In this document: positions 32,801 to 43,335 of the stretch, in pieces | Numbering within the stretch: position 1 is the stretch's first letter | How the letters are laid out: every line of letters starts with the position of its first letter | Origin: Termitomyces sp. T153 | Lineage: Eukaryota; Basidiomycota; Agaricomycetes; Agaricales; Lyophyllaceae | DNA: 64,000 nucleotides | Reading direction: 5' to 3' | Assembly (NCBI GenBank): GCA_018296165.2 | Contig: JACKQL020000002.1 | Location: forward strand, 1,364,001 to 1,428,000 | Made by a program: the position numbers and the translations under genes | Notes under the pieces: model-generated | Told to the model about the DNA's origin: nothing | Databases searched by the model: none | What the model saw: only the letters and a program-made list of their open reading frames with translations

Positions 32801-33587
32801 CCGCAAACACGTGACGTTTCACGGCACACGCTTTGCATGTCTTTTTTCGCACTGCTCGTTCAGCCCCCCATTTCACCACGCAGCCTCGTGTCCAACCGTA
32901 CCACGGGTGGATGCAACGGGGTCAACGCGGCGATCAAGCGATCGAAAACGCGCGCTATGCGACCCCCCACCGCAGGCAGGAAGAACGCCCTCGATTGTCA
33001 AGGGAACGAACGTGGAGCGGGTTTGGGGTTCTCCATGGAATATGGAGAGAGCCCCCAGAAAATTGGGTGGTGGGGGTGCGAAACGAGTAGGGAAGAGGAG
33101 ACGCAACTCACGATATCTGCTTTTAGTTTTCCGCAATTTACGCAAATACTCTCGAGGATCTTTTTAACTTTCACGATGAAACCTGGTGATAAATGTTTCA
33201 GTTGACATGGCGTCAGATCGATGAACACAGAAAAACGCACCTGGATGAAAGACTGGCCTCGCCAACTCGATATGACCGAAATGGCCTGGACACTCTGACA
33301 TCCCTTCACCGCAAGTCTGACATTTAAAATTTCGGTCGATGGTGCCCATACGAGGATCCATAAGCCCTCCCATCTTGGGCCTGTGAGTAGTTTCATCCAT
33401 GACCTCTGGATGTTCAATTTTTGCGACTGAAACAGCTTTCTGTAAAGATTAAAGGCGCTGAGTCAAGCCACGTTATATCGCAAAGAGCCACACAGCATAC
33501 AATTTCTTCCGGAGAAAGGATACCAAACTGCACCTCCTTCACCTTGCGGATTGGAGCCGTTGAGAACGCGAAACTATGACCGAGCAT
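26889..33587 (-). CDS. RPB1: RNA polymerase II largest subunit RPB1
   Basis: Catalytic subunit of nuclear RNA polymerase II. I model 16 exons (plus-strand coordinates): 33501-33587, 33241-33439, 33112-33182, 32314-32556, 31929-32252, 31624-31870, 31392-31569, 31257-31336, 31182-31203, 31079-31126, 30964-31024, 27482-30911, 27210-27287, 27131-27160, 27057-27068 and 26889-27004. They join in frame to 5226 nt, 1741 aa, the usual size. Visible motifs are the N-terminal zinc site ([20 protein letters not shown], later [11 protein letters not shown]), the metal-binding NADFDGD loop split over exon 10, the [20 protein letters not shown] segment and the trigger-loop stretch [20 protein letters not shown]. 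The tail has YSPTSPS-type heptads and ends SYQSSPSWD. The start is ATG 33585-33587, giving [20 protein letters not shown]. The 555-nt intron 3 and 194-nt intron 12 are less certain; the rest have clean GT-AG sites. Confidence 0.97.
32557..33111 (-). other. long intron 3 of RPB1
   Basis: The exon ending KADI (donor GTGAGT) and the exon starting [20 protein letters not shown] are 555 nt apart, while most other introns here are ~50-70 nt. It is CpG-rich and contains CACGTG at 32808-32813 overlapping a TGACGT motif (32812-32817). It may hold a regulatory site or an undetected small exon. Confidence 0.5.
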
Positions 33588-34667
33588 GATGATGAAGTGA
33601 GCTTCAGGCCAGAGAGAGGTGGACCAGAGAGTTCGTGAGGTAGTGTATCAGACAGAAAATGTCGTAAAAAAGAGTCCAAACAAGGTATTAGCGCAATATG
33701 CGTGAGATGTGTAGCGTTCCAAGGAGTTTCGAAGGGTGTTGAGAGGAGTTTTACGAGGGTTGGAAAATTGGCGGCACGAGCCAGAAGACCAATAAACGGA
33801 CCCGGGGAGTGGCGAAAAGTTGTACCTGAGGCGGTAAAAGTAGATATACGTCTAGCAGACCTATACAGGCGAATAGAGAGCGCGAATGCGACGCTGGCTC
33901 GACGACGGTCGAACTGGTTATGGTGGTTGGAGGTCAACCAACGATTACCGCGTCTTTTCTGACTCCGCTACAATTCGGATCCGTTGTTTACGCACACTTC
34001 TGTTCCCTTCTTCCTCCGATTTACGTCGTTTGGGATCCCTGCTCTTTATACCTCTTTCCTGTATTGTCACTTCGTGTTGTGTTGATGTACGTCCTAGCCA
34101 GCCTTGGGCCTCAGTACTCAGTCCTGGTAGTCTTCAGAGTCGCCCTGACCTTGACCAACACTATGGTCACCTGACCACATCCTCGCGCAATGCTTCATGA
34201 GTCTCTTCTCAAGGCGAGTTTTTTATTACAAGTCTGTCTACACCAGTCCGCAATTTCCTCTGGCGTGTCCTTTGAAGTTGCGTATCAACACCAAGTTTCA
34301 AAAGGGGAACTTTTTCCTACGTTCGGACAGATTCAAAATGATGTGTGATGAACAAGACGGTTTCCAGCGGTAAAGGCGGTTACATGGTTCAACATACCTT
34401 TATATATTTACACTACCAAAATACCTGGACCTACTTGCTGTAAATTTTTAATTGCAAACGAATGATGAAATGTATGCTACTTCATAATAGGCATTGGATT
34501 GAGTCAATCCGTGAGACACACAATAAAGGTTTCGGTGAAGTTCTCAGAAAATAAGAGTTGACGATTTGGATGAACATCAAACATAGACTGTATCATCAAC
34601 AGAAAAAGCTGATTTACATCCTAACAGAAGATCCCAACACTACCGCAAGCTGCATTTTGCTCATGTG
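33588..34667. other. intergenic, RPB1 upstream region
   Basis: Promoter region of RPB1 (adjacent side) and the 3' flank of the monooxygenase gene. Short frames occur but no conserved product was recognised. CpG is normal. Confidence 0.4.
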
Positions 34668-35891
34668 TCAGGCGGAGGGACCACCACCTATCAACTCCTG
34701 AAACATTTCCGCGATAGACTCTGGGGCATTGTCGGCGTACATCGCATTCTTGTTGCGCATCGTCTCCGACATCACCCTGCGTGACCGTTTGAACATCTCC
34801 TCTTCATACTCCCTCACCGCCTTATCCAACGCCTCTGCACGTCCCGCTCCATCGAGATTGGCCACCTCTCTCACTCGCTTAGCTAGTTCCAGCGCATCCC
34901 TCATAGCAGCATTCACTCCTTCTCCCGCAAAAGGTGTCATGACATGTGCAGCATCGCCTATAACAGTCCATCCCGGCTTGTGGGTAAAGACATGTCCATC
35001 CGGCAGGACATACTCATACAACGGCCATGCCCTAATGGTCTTGGGATCTGCAGCATTGATCCATTCCAAAAACTCTGCTGACCACCCTGCATTCTCATAG
35101 CGTTTCTTCAGTTCCCCTTGCACTCGTACAAGATCACTGCCGCATCGGTCTATGAGTTCCTGCGGTTCGCTGGGCCCCTTCATTCTTTGAAAAAGATAAA
35201 TCATGATGGCCCCACTGCCTATGCGCTGGCCAGTGAGAGCGAGGCCAGACCCAACAGTGAAATAAAGTCCATTTCCGACCCGCTTTGAGATTTTCGGATA
35301 CTGCGAATCAGGGTTGATGATATGCATCTCGAATCCACCGATTCCCGAGAATACAGGATGCGAATCCGTGAGGTGGGCACGGACCTTGGACCATGCCCCC
35401 TCTGCACCTATGACGAGATCGTACTTGTCCATCGTGGACTCCTTTACGCCAGAGGCGCCAATTACTAGCGTGCCGTCTGACGTGATGGAACTGACGTGTG
35501 CACCCCAACGAATGGTACCTTCGGGCAATGCATCGAGTAGCAAATCCCTGAGATCCTCACGGTCGATCTCAGGTCGCAAGTTACCAGTTTCGGCATCATC
35601 AGAGTGGCGGAAGATTAATTTGCCACGGCGGTCTGCTATGCTAAAGAAGCTGGAACTGAAATCAGCACGCGAACGGGCATTGAAGGCAGCGCGGAGGCCT
35701 GCGGCGTCAATGGCGGCGAGGCCGGTATCAGCATGTAAGTCAAGTGTGCCCCCTTTTGTGGTGCGGGAGGCGGGCGAGGTGTCGCGCTCAAAGACGGTGA
35801 CATTGACTGTCTTGGGAAAATTGGAGAGAAGATTGGCGAGGGTGAGCCCAGAAGGGCCGCCGCCAATAATGGCGACATTGAGAAGAGTCAT
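34668..35891 (-). CDS. FAD-dependent monooxygenase (aromatic hydroxylase type)
   Basis: A single uninterrupted frame of 407 aa, normal for class A flavin monooxygenases. The N-terminal Rossmann motif is GGGPSG (residues 10-15, MTLLNVAIIGGGPSGLTLAN), which binds the ADP part of FAD. The VIGAEGAWSKVRAHL segment is the 'DG' type motif, and GDAAHVMTPFAGEGVNAAMR is the second FAD-binding 'GD' motif (about residue 315). It would hydroxylate an aromatic or polycyclic substrate with NAD(P)H and oxygen; the substrate is not readable. The style, for example RTTKGGTLDLHADTGLAAI, resembles TetX-like and salicylate-hydroxylase-like fungal proteins. No signal peptide or membrane helix was seen. The lack of introns stands out against neighbouring multi-exon genes. 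No pathway neighbours are present. Confidence 0.88.
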   Translation of the reverse strand: MTLLNVAIIGGGPSGLTLANLLSNFPKTVNVTVFERDTSPASRTTKGGTLDLHADTGLAAIDAAGLRAAFNARSRADFSSSFFSIADRRGKLIFRHSDDAETGNLRPEIDREDLRDLLLDALPEGTIRWGAHVSSITSDGTLVIGASGVKESTMDKYDLVIGAEGAWSKVRAHLTDSHPVFSGIGGFEMHIINPDSQYPKISKRVGNGLYFTVGSGLALTGQRIGSGAIMIYLFQRMKGPSEPQELIDRCGSDLVRVQGELKKRYENAGWSAEFLEWINAADPKTIRAWPLYEYVLPDGHVFTHKPGWTVIGDAAHVMTPFAGEGVNAAMRDALELAKRVREVANLDGAGRAEALDKAVREYEEEMFKRSRRVMSETMRNKNAMYADNAPESIAEMFQELIGGGPSA

Positions 35892-36443
35892 TGGATGGAT
35901 GCTGAGGAGAAATTCTCAGAGGTCAAAACTGTGATCATTAGGGACTTTATACAGTTGAACGGGCCGATAGGAGACGTACCCAGTAGTAGTAATACACGTA
36001 CTTATTCAGTATAGACACCACAGCAATCTATTCTTAGAAATTCAGCGAGTAGATGGTTACCATATTAGTAGATGGATTATCATATATATGAGATAGATAT
36101 CAAGACCTAAATACTTCTCCTAGTCTTCCCTAACAGAGATTTGGCGAAGATCGTCAAATTAAAAGATACTGCCTTCTATTTCAGAAGAAACACATGTAAC
36201 ATACTCCAGACTGAGCCCTTCATTCACCTAAGAACTCAAGCAAGTCAGACCCCAAAAGTCTAGCAGACGAACAGAGTCTAGAACGACCTTGTTGCCTATA
36301 ATTCATAGTTGATACAAAGTTAATGGTTGATGAAAGCTCTGTAGCAATAAGTAGAGTGCGGGGACAAGAGGAGGACCCGGCCAAATTGAAGCAAACAATG
36401 ATATCTTTCTCTCCAATCTCTCCAATAAATCGCGAGTCCTGAC
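35892..36443. promoter_or_regulatory. divergent promoter region (monooxygenase / MED9-like)
   Basis: A 552-bp gap between two divergently transcribed genes, so it must hold both promoters. It is AT-rich (TATATATGAGATAG near 36086). No specific site was assigned. Confidence 0.4.
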
Positions 36444-36929
36444 ATGCTTATGTCTGCAGATCCACTCCCAACGAGCCTTTACGAAAGTCTCTTTCTCAAA
36501 CTTGCGACGGTCCTTGAGCTCACACAGAAATCAGAGGGGATTGTCACACCCCAAGCTAAACAGGCATTGCTACAAGCTGTAGGTGCCCTACCTGGTCAAA
36601 TAGGTTCACAGAATTTACTCTAGTACTATGAAGACCAATGATTTCAAGAATACTATAAACCAAGCCAAGGAATTCGCAGGAGGGCTAGCAGGGGGAGAAA
36701 TGTTGATAGAAGATCAGGATGAAGTCATTGCAATGTTGGAAGAGTTGAGGGATCGTAAACGGTGCGCGCAAACATCACTTCATAGAATCTTCTCGAAGTA
36801 TCTGAATGAGTAGATAGTGACCAGCTGGCTCAATTCGCTTCCCAAGTACTCGTGTCAGGAGGAGAGCTCACGGCCCAAGAGGCAAAGATGGAGGTTGATT
36901 CCATGGCGTCAACTCCATGTAATGACTAA
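36444..36929 (+). CDS. MED9: Mediator complex subunit 9-like (MED9)
   Basis: Three small exons, 36444-36578, 36634-36761 and 36818-36929, with introns of 55 and 56 nt, join in frame to a 124-aa protein. Exon 1 gives LYESLFLKLATVLELTQKSE, then VTPQAKQALLQA. Exon 2 gives TNDFKNTINQAKEFAGGLAG, GEMLIEDQDEVIAMLEEL. Exon 3 gives DQLAQFASQVL and an acidic tail. The pattern of a Leu-rich helix, then a helix of K/R-x-x-L-x-x-A, then 'LPGGxLxIEDQxExIxxLExLRxRKRxxLxxF' fits the MED9 family, a middle-module Mediator subunit linking activators to RNA polymerase II. The frame is only visible after splicing. The family assignment is from memory of the domain pattern. A start two codons later (ATG 36450) is possible. 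Confidence 0.6.
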
Positions 36930-38176
36930 AGCGATACATAGTGCTCTTTCGCACAAAGTGCTCAGATGACTATGAACACTACTTTCTGCATCTCGAGACA
37001 GTTCCTCTTTATCATACGGGCTCCGCAATCTCTATGCACACGGATACGACCAACTCTGCGTTGTTGGAGCCAATGTGTGAGGGCATAGGTGTCAATGTTA
37101 GTTGTATGGAAATTACTACTTGAAGACTGGATAGAGTTCAGATGCAGTGAGTAGTGTTCTCACTCTCGGAATACTTGTGATCACAACTTTCCTAGTCATG
37201 CATAAGCACCCATGTTACCCAATTTCCCAGAGACACAATATGAGCTGATTTGGCAAATCCTTCCGCCATTCTTGAAGAAGGAGTGCCATTACACTCTTGC
37301 GAGACAAATATTCAGAAAAACTATCGTCGCTCCTCTTCGTTCCCATTATATGGTATCCTCGTATGTGAAGGTATGGTCCAGTTTGGTCAGTCTCGATCGA
37401 CTATTTTCTGTTCTTCGTTCAACTCATGTCGATATGATTAGGATTATTGTCATTGCCGATTTTGTCGTTTCTTCTTCCATCATACTATCTGACATCGAAC
37501 AAAAGATTTCATTGTTGTCCAACTGACATTCAGCACGATTTAAAATAGATTCGCGGAGCCTTTGACTGATTCATTATCTGGTTGATCATCGTCAATACGA
37601 GACATGCCGAGGAAGGGCGTCATTTCGTAACAATACTGTGTAGGTCAACAGATACATGCCGTTATCCTGACACTGCCGTAGCGAGCGGTGATTTCACAAT
37701 CAACACACTCTTTTGCGAAGGTGGCATCTAAAAAAACAGCTTTTCTCCTCTGCGTCCCCCGACATTTTCGCTGTCGTAGCGCACATGCCGTCATTCTGGA
37801 TGGCTACCTCCAAGGACTTCGAATTGTACACGAATATGATGACATGCCTGACATGCCCTCACAGATGACAATGGATACCAATGTCGACTCCTATGTCATA
37901 AAACACTTCTTGATCTCTAGTTTTTATTAGTAACCACTTACAACTTGAGCCATTACAAGAGCAGAGTTACTGATCCCAACGGATACTACTATCATCAGAA
38001 CAAATCTTGTGTTTCCAGCTTCAGAGTGGCGGGTTTATCTTGCATTGAATCATCGATTGGCCAGCCGACGCCCAACAAGTATTTTGTCAATACTTTATTC
38101 TTCTCGTTCCTCTGGTCGCTACCCTGGTTCTTGTATCGCTTAATTTGTGCTTTTTGGACCTCTCCTTCCTTATACC
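36930..38176. other. no gene recognised
   Basis: Short frames (for example 37212-37526) have no recognisable domain and no convincing splice chain. It may hold a decayed gene. CpG is moderate. Confidence 0.35.
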
Positions 38177-38946
38177 ATGGAGACAGCGCTACCACCCATT
38201 CCACCTGACATCTACCAGGTGTAAGTTCAGCACAACATGGTCTCCACGCTCTATTCATATTTATTGACTAGGACGGCGCCTCTGGTATGGATTTATACCT
38301 CAATAGCCTCACAAAATACCAGCTTTTGGGATTTATTACCAACTTTGTGCTATTTGGTGTTCAATTTCTTCAAGTTTGTGAATGAATAATACACTTGTAG
38401 TTGAGCAGTGACCATTTTCGGATCGCAAATGGAAATTCCAGATATCTATATTATATCGTTTCGGAGCGACGACAAGAAGTTACGAAGATTACTAGGCAAG
38501 CATGCATTAAGATTATGACAATTTCGTGGGTAGTTCTGGAATCTGACATTTTTTGAGTATATATTATATACTCTTTTCATTATAGAGTCTACGCAAGTAA
38601 AGCTTTCTGCAGTGGACGTATACTATTGGTTTGCTTCGGGTTATGACAATATGCTGCATCTTGGAGACGCCTACTTTTCTTCTGTCGGTATACCCACGCT
38701 CGTTGTCCCACTATTTTTCCGCTGTGCATTCGTGTGGAGAGGACTTGCGATTCTAATAACCCTGGTAGGTGTTATTCAACATATGTGATTAGATATCTAT
38801 ATCTAGGGGCACAAATGTCTCTCGCTGAGCTCGTGGGTGATATTGTGGGTGACGTTCAGGTTTGTACTCTTACCGCAATCGAACACGAACTAAAGACCCA
38901 TCTTTCAAAGGGATTGGCAGAAGCGTACGAGCATGTCGAGGATTGA
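38177..38946 (+). pseudogene. DUF6534-type membrane protein, degraded
   Basis: A start typical of this large Agaricomycete family is present: ATG 38177 gives METALPPIPPDIYQ. After short introns, TAPLLLGFITNFVLFGVQFL follows (family 'TAPLLLGYLFNWGLYGVLSVQ'). Further on, VDVYYWFASGYDNMLHLGDA, YFSSVGIPTLVVPLFF, RCAFVWRGLAILITLVGVIQ match the second and third membrane segments. Parts between are broken by stops and the C-terminal half is missing. The family has seven predicted helices and an unknown role. I read this as a host-gene relic. Confidence 0.45.
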
Positions 38947-39165
38947 TATGTACGCAATGTGCTTTCTCTGTCCTTATGTTCTGAGCAACATAATATAGAT
39001 GTGGCTTATTAGGAGTGCATTAGCGGACCTTGCTAATTGCATCTAATACAGCTGTTAACAACGAGATAGTGGGGCTGAAAGATGTTTCGCCCAACGAAGT
39101 CTCTGAATTGGCCTGATATTATACAGAGAGCTCGGGCTGTGAGGGTATCTAGTCATCTTCAAGCT

Positions 39166-40162
39166 TCAAGAGGCCTTTTTACCGCCAATGAAAACCCAAG
39201 AAATGGTAATGAGTATCCGAATCCCGACTGCGATACCCAACGCGGCTGGCGAACCTAGTTTGCCCAAGAGTGCGCGTCCTGCAAAGGCACCAATGAAAAG
39301 AGCCACAACAGCAAAGAGCTTATGGTCACGCGATTTGACCTTCTCGCGAATTTTGAACAGACGAGGGTCGGATGCGAGTTCGACCCAGATGGTTGTCAAC
39401 ACGACTAAAATGAAAGTTGATGAGTAAGCAGTGTCTGGAAGACGGATAGATGCGACGTACTGGTAGTGCCAAATTGAGTATTTAGCCGCTTACCCAGTAT
39501 CCCCTGGACACCAAGACTTGCGCTGATAAAAGCAAGCGTAGCGAAGGACAGGGCATTGTTCCAACTCGGATTGTCTCTCACATCAGCGATGCTGAGCTCT
39601 CCACTTTTCCATAGAGTTACTGCCGCGGCCATGGTAAGCAGAGCTTGGAGGAGAGTTCCGGTAATAAGCCAGGTGCGCTTCAGTGGACCAACCCAGTCGC
39701 CAAAGCGGCCAACCGACGCGCCCAGTTGGAAAGAAATGAGCGAACATAGAGCCTGTTGATCAGCTCTGTGGAATGTCAGGTCTCTGAATTCTATGGGACC
39801 CTCGAAAAGACGCGCAATGGCTATTGCCAGCTGTATATGAAAGGCGTATATGATATCGGTAAATTCGACTGATCTGGGGAACGCACCTGCGCAAAATTTC
39901 CTGTTTGGAAACCGCACCACACGAATACAGAAGAGAATGAAATGGCATCTCTAGAAATTACATATAATACATGAATGGATTATGAGCACTGAAAAAATAG
40001 GTTGGTGTCGTACAGATATCCTGTCATGAAACAAAATGCCGCAAGAGGACCCGTAGACTGAGCCGGATCCACGTCCGAGTTGAGGTAGGACCAGAATGAC
40101 AACAGAGACGATGACGACCCACGCTCAACATCCTTCTTGTTGTTCATCGTGTTGGAAGACAA
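39166..40162 (-). CDS. DUF1275 (YoaK-like) membrane protein
   Basis: Four exons (39166-39404, 39461-39830, 39887-39950, 40014-40162) with introns of 56, 56 and 63 nt join in frame to 273 aa. The protein starts at ATG 40162, with a second ATG five codons later. Family landmarks are AAFCFMTGYLDAISFSSVFV, CGFQTGNFAQ (family 'G...MTGN...L'), ALCSLISFQLGASVGRFGD, then ATLAFISASLGVQGILGKRL, NTQFGTTIVLTTIWVELASD and a final hydrophobic segment ending ISWVFIGGKKAS. DUF1275 proteins are small multi-pass membrane proteins of unknown substrate. The gene is divergent from the TMEM184-like gene across a 198-bp gap. Confidence 0.85.
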
Positions 40163-40360
40163 CGACAGAACATTGAGAGAAACTTGAAGTCATTCGGGAT
40201 TACAATGCTTCAAGTTCCTGATGGCGGGAGCTCAGTTCCGTGACCCGGGTCGCATGATCCACCTTTCTGACGGACGACCAGAACACTTCCCGCGAGACCT
40301 TCGGCTTCTTCTTATCCCTGAGGCCTGGACAATTTCCTTCCTGTTCTATAACCTTTGACG
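40163..40360. promoter_or_regulatory. short divergent promoter
   Basis: Only 198 bp separate the start codons of the DUF1275 and TMEM184-like genes, so regulatory elements are likely shared. CT-rich tracts lie near both starts. No specific site was identified. Confidence 0.5.
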
Positions 40361-42483
40361 ATGACTAAACCTGTCTGCGTGTCTGACAACAAAGATGTCA
40401 TCGATCAATCGTCGTTCTGGGACTCGAATGGAGTGAATTGGGATGCACACAGGATAGGGTGGGCGATTGCAGGCAGTTGTACTGTTGTGGTGCGTTAGAC
40501 CCTCCCGATTTACTGGACCACATTCTTGATACTGACAACTGTAGACTCTCATTATCTCCATCGTCTCTGTCGGACGACATTGCAGGTATGAGTTGAATTC
40601 AGTGAGACTGATTTTCTTTGATTGGCATGTAGGAGTTATACCAATCCACGAGAGCAACGGCAGATGTCGGTCTCTTCTTTGGAACTCTTTGGTGCTATGC
40701 TCATTCGGAACAAATTTCACAGTCTCCGTATCCTGTACATGCCCCCAGTCTACGCTATAATTTCGTTTTTCTCCTACCGCTTCTTTCGAAGTTATACCTA
40801 CTACTCGTTCATCGAAGTCGGTGAGTTCGTTTTCACGCCGACCCTCGAGAAGGTACCAATAGTGTTGCAGCATACGAGGTTCTGTCTTGCCATCATGTCA
40901 AATTTCATGTCACTGATGCATACTGAGAAAGGCCGTCACTCTCAGTGCATTCCTGTTCGTAATGCAAGATCCCTGCTGCGATTTCCCAGTTTAACAATCT
41001 ATCCAGCCTGCTACTCATTGAATATGTCGCAGCTACAGCGTCAGGACATAAAGCTGAAAATGCCATCGCTCGAAAAGATAAGCATCCACTACCTCTTCCT
41101 GTGTGTTCATTCTTTTATTATAAATTATAATCTGCCAACATTGATTGACCTGTCATCCTCAGTTCTGTTGCTGGAGATACCGACCAACAAAGGCATATAC
41201 TCCCTTCTGCAATTCCGAGTATTCTCTCTGACGGCACAATCCTAGCCATACTTCATGTTCACTGTCAAGGTTGAATCATTTTTTTTTCATTGGTTTTCTT
41301 CCGGTCTGTTGACATCGATTCTTGGTTAAGTGGGCTGTTCTCCAATATGTGATATTTCGACCCCGTGAGCGTCATTCAGGTTCAAGTAACATCGAGTCTT
41401 CGCAACTAAGTGGGATATCTGTCAGTCATATCAATCATCGGTATCATTTGTCAAAAATACGATGTTCTCTGCGAATCAGCTGGGTTCAGTGTCCATTATG
41501 CCAATGTATACCTCGAAGCTGTTGACTTCGTCAGTATAACGTGAGTACCCGGTCATCAGCATAGACTATGGATACTCATTCGGGTAAAAAGCTTTGCCCT
41601 ATATGGCCTCCTTGTTTTCTACGGCTTGATGTCGGAAGAGCTGCAAGGTCGCCGGCCACTCGCTAAATTTATGTGCATCAAACTCATCGTTATGTTCACA
41701 TTCTACCAATCTTTCGTCGTGAGACCCTACCTCTTTTTTGCCATTTACTATCTCGACCAATTCTTTGTTTTTAGTTCAATGCCTTGGAAGGCAGAGTAAT
41801 CAAGGGTTGGTATCATTTCTGGGGCTATGTCTTTCCGGTGGATCCTGACATACTATTTTGTGGAACATAGAGACGACTTATTGGACAGCAACCAATATAG
41901 CTGACGGACTTAATGCTCTAACAATTTGTATAGAGGTATCCTTCGTGCTCTTTTGTATGGATGCTGCTATCTAACGAAGAAAAGATGATTATTTTCGCAG
42001 GACTGATGATGTGGGCATACACACCTGCAGAGTACAAGCGAAAATCTGGCATTCCTCCAACTAGTATCTGGCGGCCATTATGGGACTCGTACGTTGTTAC
42101 CCTGTATCATTCATCATTGATGACTCACGGGTTTTACTCTTCAGCATAAACTACAGTATGTCGTTTGCGGATGACAAAGATTTTGTTCCTGAAGCTTTTG
42201 TTACCCAGGCGATTTTGCTCGCGAAATATGGGGTTCTCTTCACTTCTTCTTCACTGGAAAGACCCCACCTCGTGATAAGATGAATTTCGGAAATGCATTT
42301 GGCCTTGACGGCTACTCTCACACTCCTGGTAGGAACAACGTGCTTGTAGCTCGCAATCCTGCTGCAATGCCAAGCTACGACGAGCACATTCATCTATCGG
42401 CATACGAGAGCCGCACTTTCCAGGAAACACCTAGGGCCAGTATGCAAGAGAGATACACTGATGGTCCAAACAAGTCATTATGA
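40361..42483 (+). CDS. TMEM184/DUF300 (organic solute transporter alpha-like) membrane protein
   Basis: I model 17 exons that join in frame to 1242 nt, 413 aa: 40361-40489, 40545-40585, 40633-40665, 40723-40820, 40871-40878, 40932-40954, 41007-41100, 41163-41192, 41246-41269, 41331-41364, 41426-41540, 41592-41718, 41775-41805, 41871-41935, 41985-42088, 42145-42155 and 42209-42483. The product shows the family in order: YTNPREQRQILRILYMPPVY, SYRFFRSYTYYSFIEVAYEA, LLLLIEYVAATASGHKAE, FCCWRYRPTKPYFMFTVKWA, CESAGFSVHYANVYLEAVDF, VFYGLMSEELQGRRPLAKFM, TYWTATNIADGLNALTICIE, EYKRKSGIPPTSIWRPLWDS, DFAREIWGSLHFFFTGKTPP. It has seven predicted membrane segments; the transport or vacuolar role is inferred from the family. 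Exon 8 ends at a GC donor (AAG|GCATAT). The C-terminal ~60 residues are polar. Confidence 0.88.
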
Positions 42484-42730
42484 AGGTGTTGATTCTGCGA
42501 ATTGTCACTGTAGTGTCGGTTTTCTGTGCATCCCGTCTGTCATATATCTTGATCTCCATTTCTACTTACTCTCCAAAACTCCGAACGCTTAAATTATCTA
42601 CATAGAGTAGTCATTCTTCCTGGTGAATGGATCCTTTGCGAGTTAATCACTAACTATCTGAGCAAAAAAGTGAACGTGGTCACGAAGTAATTACATGTAG
42701 TATAACCAACAAGCTAAAGGGACACGTGAA

Positions 42731-42814
42731 CCCCGTGAAGCCACTAATGCTCCCCGTGAAGCCACTAATGCTCCCCGTGAAGCCACTAATGCTGGCAGTG
42801 AAGCTACCAATGCT
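42731..42814. repeat. 21-bp tandem repeat, four copies
   Basis: The unit is CCCCGTGAAGCCACTAATGCT, three near-identical copies plus a diverged fourth (GGCAGTGAAGCTACCAATGCT). As 21 is a multiple of three, one frame reads repeated PREATNA heptapeptides closing at a stop near 42830, but no gene start was found upstream. Confidence 0.85.
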
Positions 42815-43335
42815 GGCAGTACTTAAGTCGAGGCACCAATCAATGATTAATGGAACAATGTGAGCCTAGACTGTAAACAGCAACTCAGGAAGAAATCGCC
42901 CGCCGAGAACATGAATATTTTAATTGGAGGCTATGTCCAATGACGTTGCCATATATCGTTGCATCTCGTTGCGTTGTTCGTGAGTACAGCCACTGACACA
43001 GTCTACAAATGCGAGTTCCGAATTCTGAGTTCTTAATAACTTGCATACTTATCATCGGGCTGGTTAAGTATGCATTGACACGAGGATCGTGATGTTTACT
43101 TGGTGCCCAGTGTTTCGGTAAGACAAACGCATAGTATTGTTGAGAAACGAGTCGGGAACCGCCATCTCGATCGACTATGTCCAAGCGTCTCCACCTCGGT
43201 AGAGCTCCAGTCGGCAAAGAGTATAACCTGGCAACCACCAGGGCTATAAAGGTCCAATTGCACTTCCATTTACCTCCCGAAATCTCCTTGTTTCCTCCTC
43301 GAAATAGATTCTGCTCTCGTTCATCAATCAAACTC
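42815..43335. other. intergenic, promoter of the next gene
   Basis: TATAAA at 43245-43250 lies 86 bp upstream of ATG 43336, followed by a CT-rich tract (TTTCCTCCTCG), both usual for fungal promoters. Confidence 0.45.

Noticed and set aside
32811..33205. Plus-strand frames over the long RPB1 intron
   Set aside because: They overlap RPB1 splice sites on the other strand and have no family similarity.
35314..35934. 206-aa plus-strand frame opposite the FAD monooxygenase
   Set aside because: It mirrors a well-supported gene with conserved motifs and has no recognisable domain.
36930..38176. Small frames suggesting a gene between MED9-like and DUF6534-like
   Set aside because: No domain, no consistent splice chain and no conserved start.
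43177..43335. Upstream ATG 43177 as the start of the proline-rich protein
   Set aside because: The extra 53 residues cover the TATA box and CT-rich tract; the ATG at 43336 fits better.
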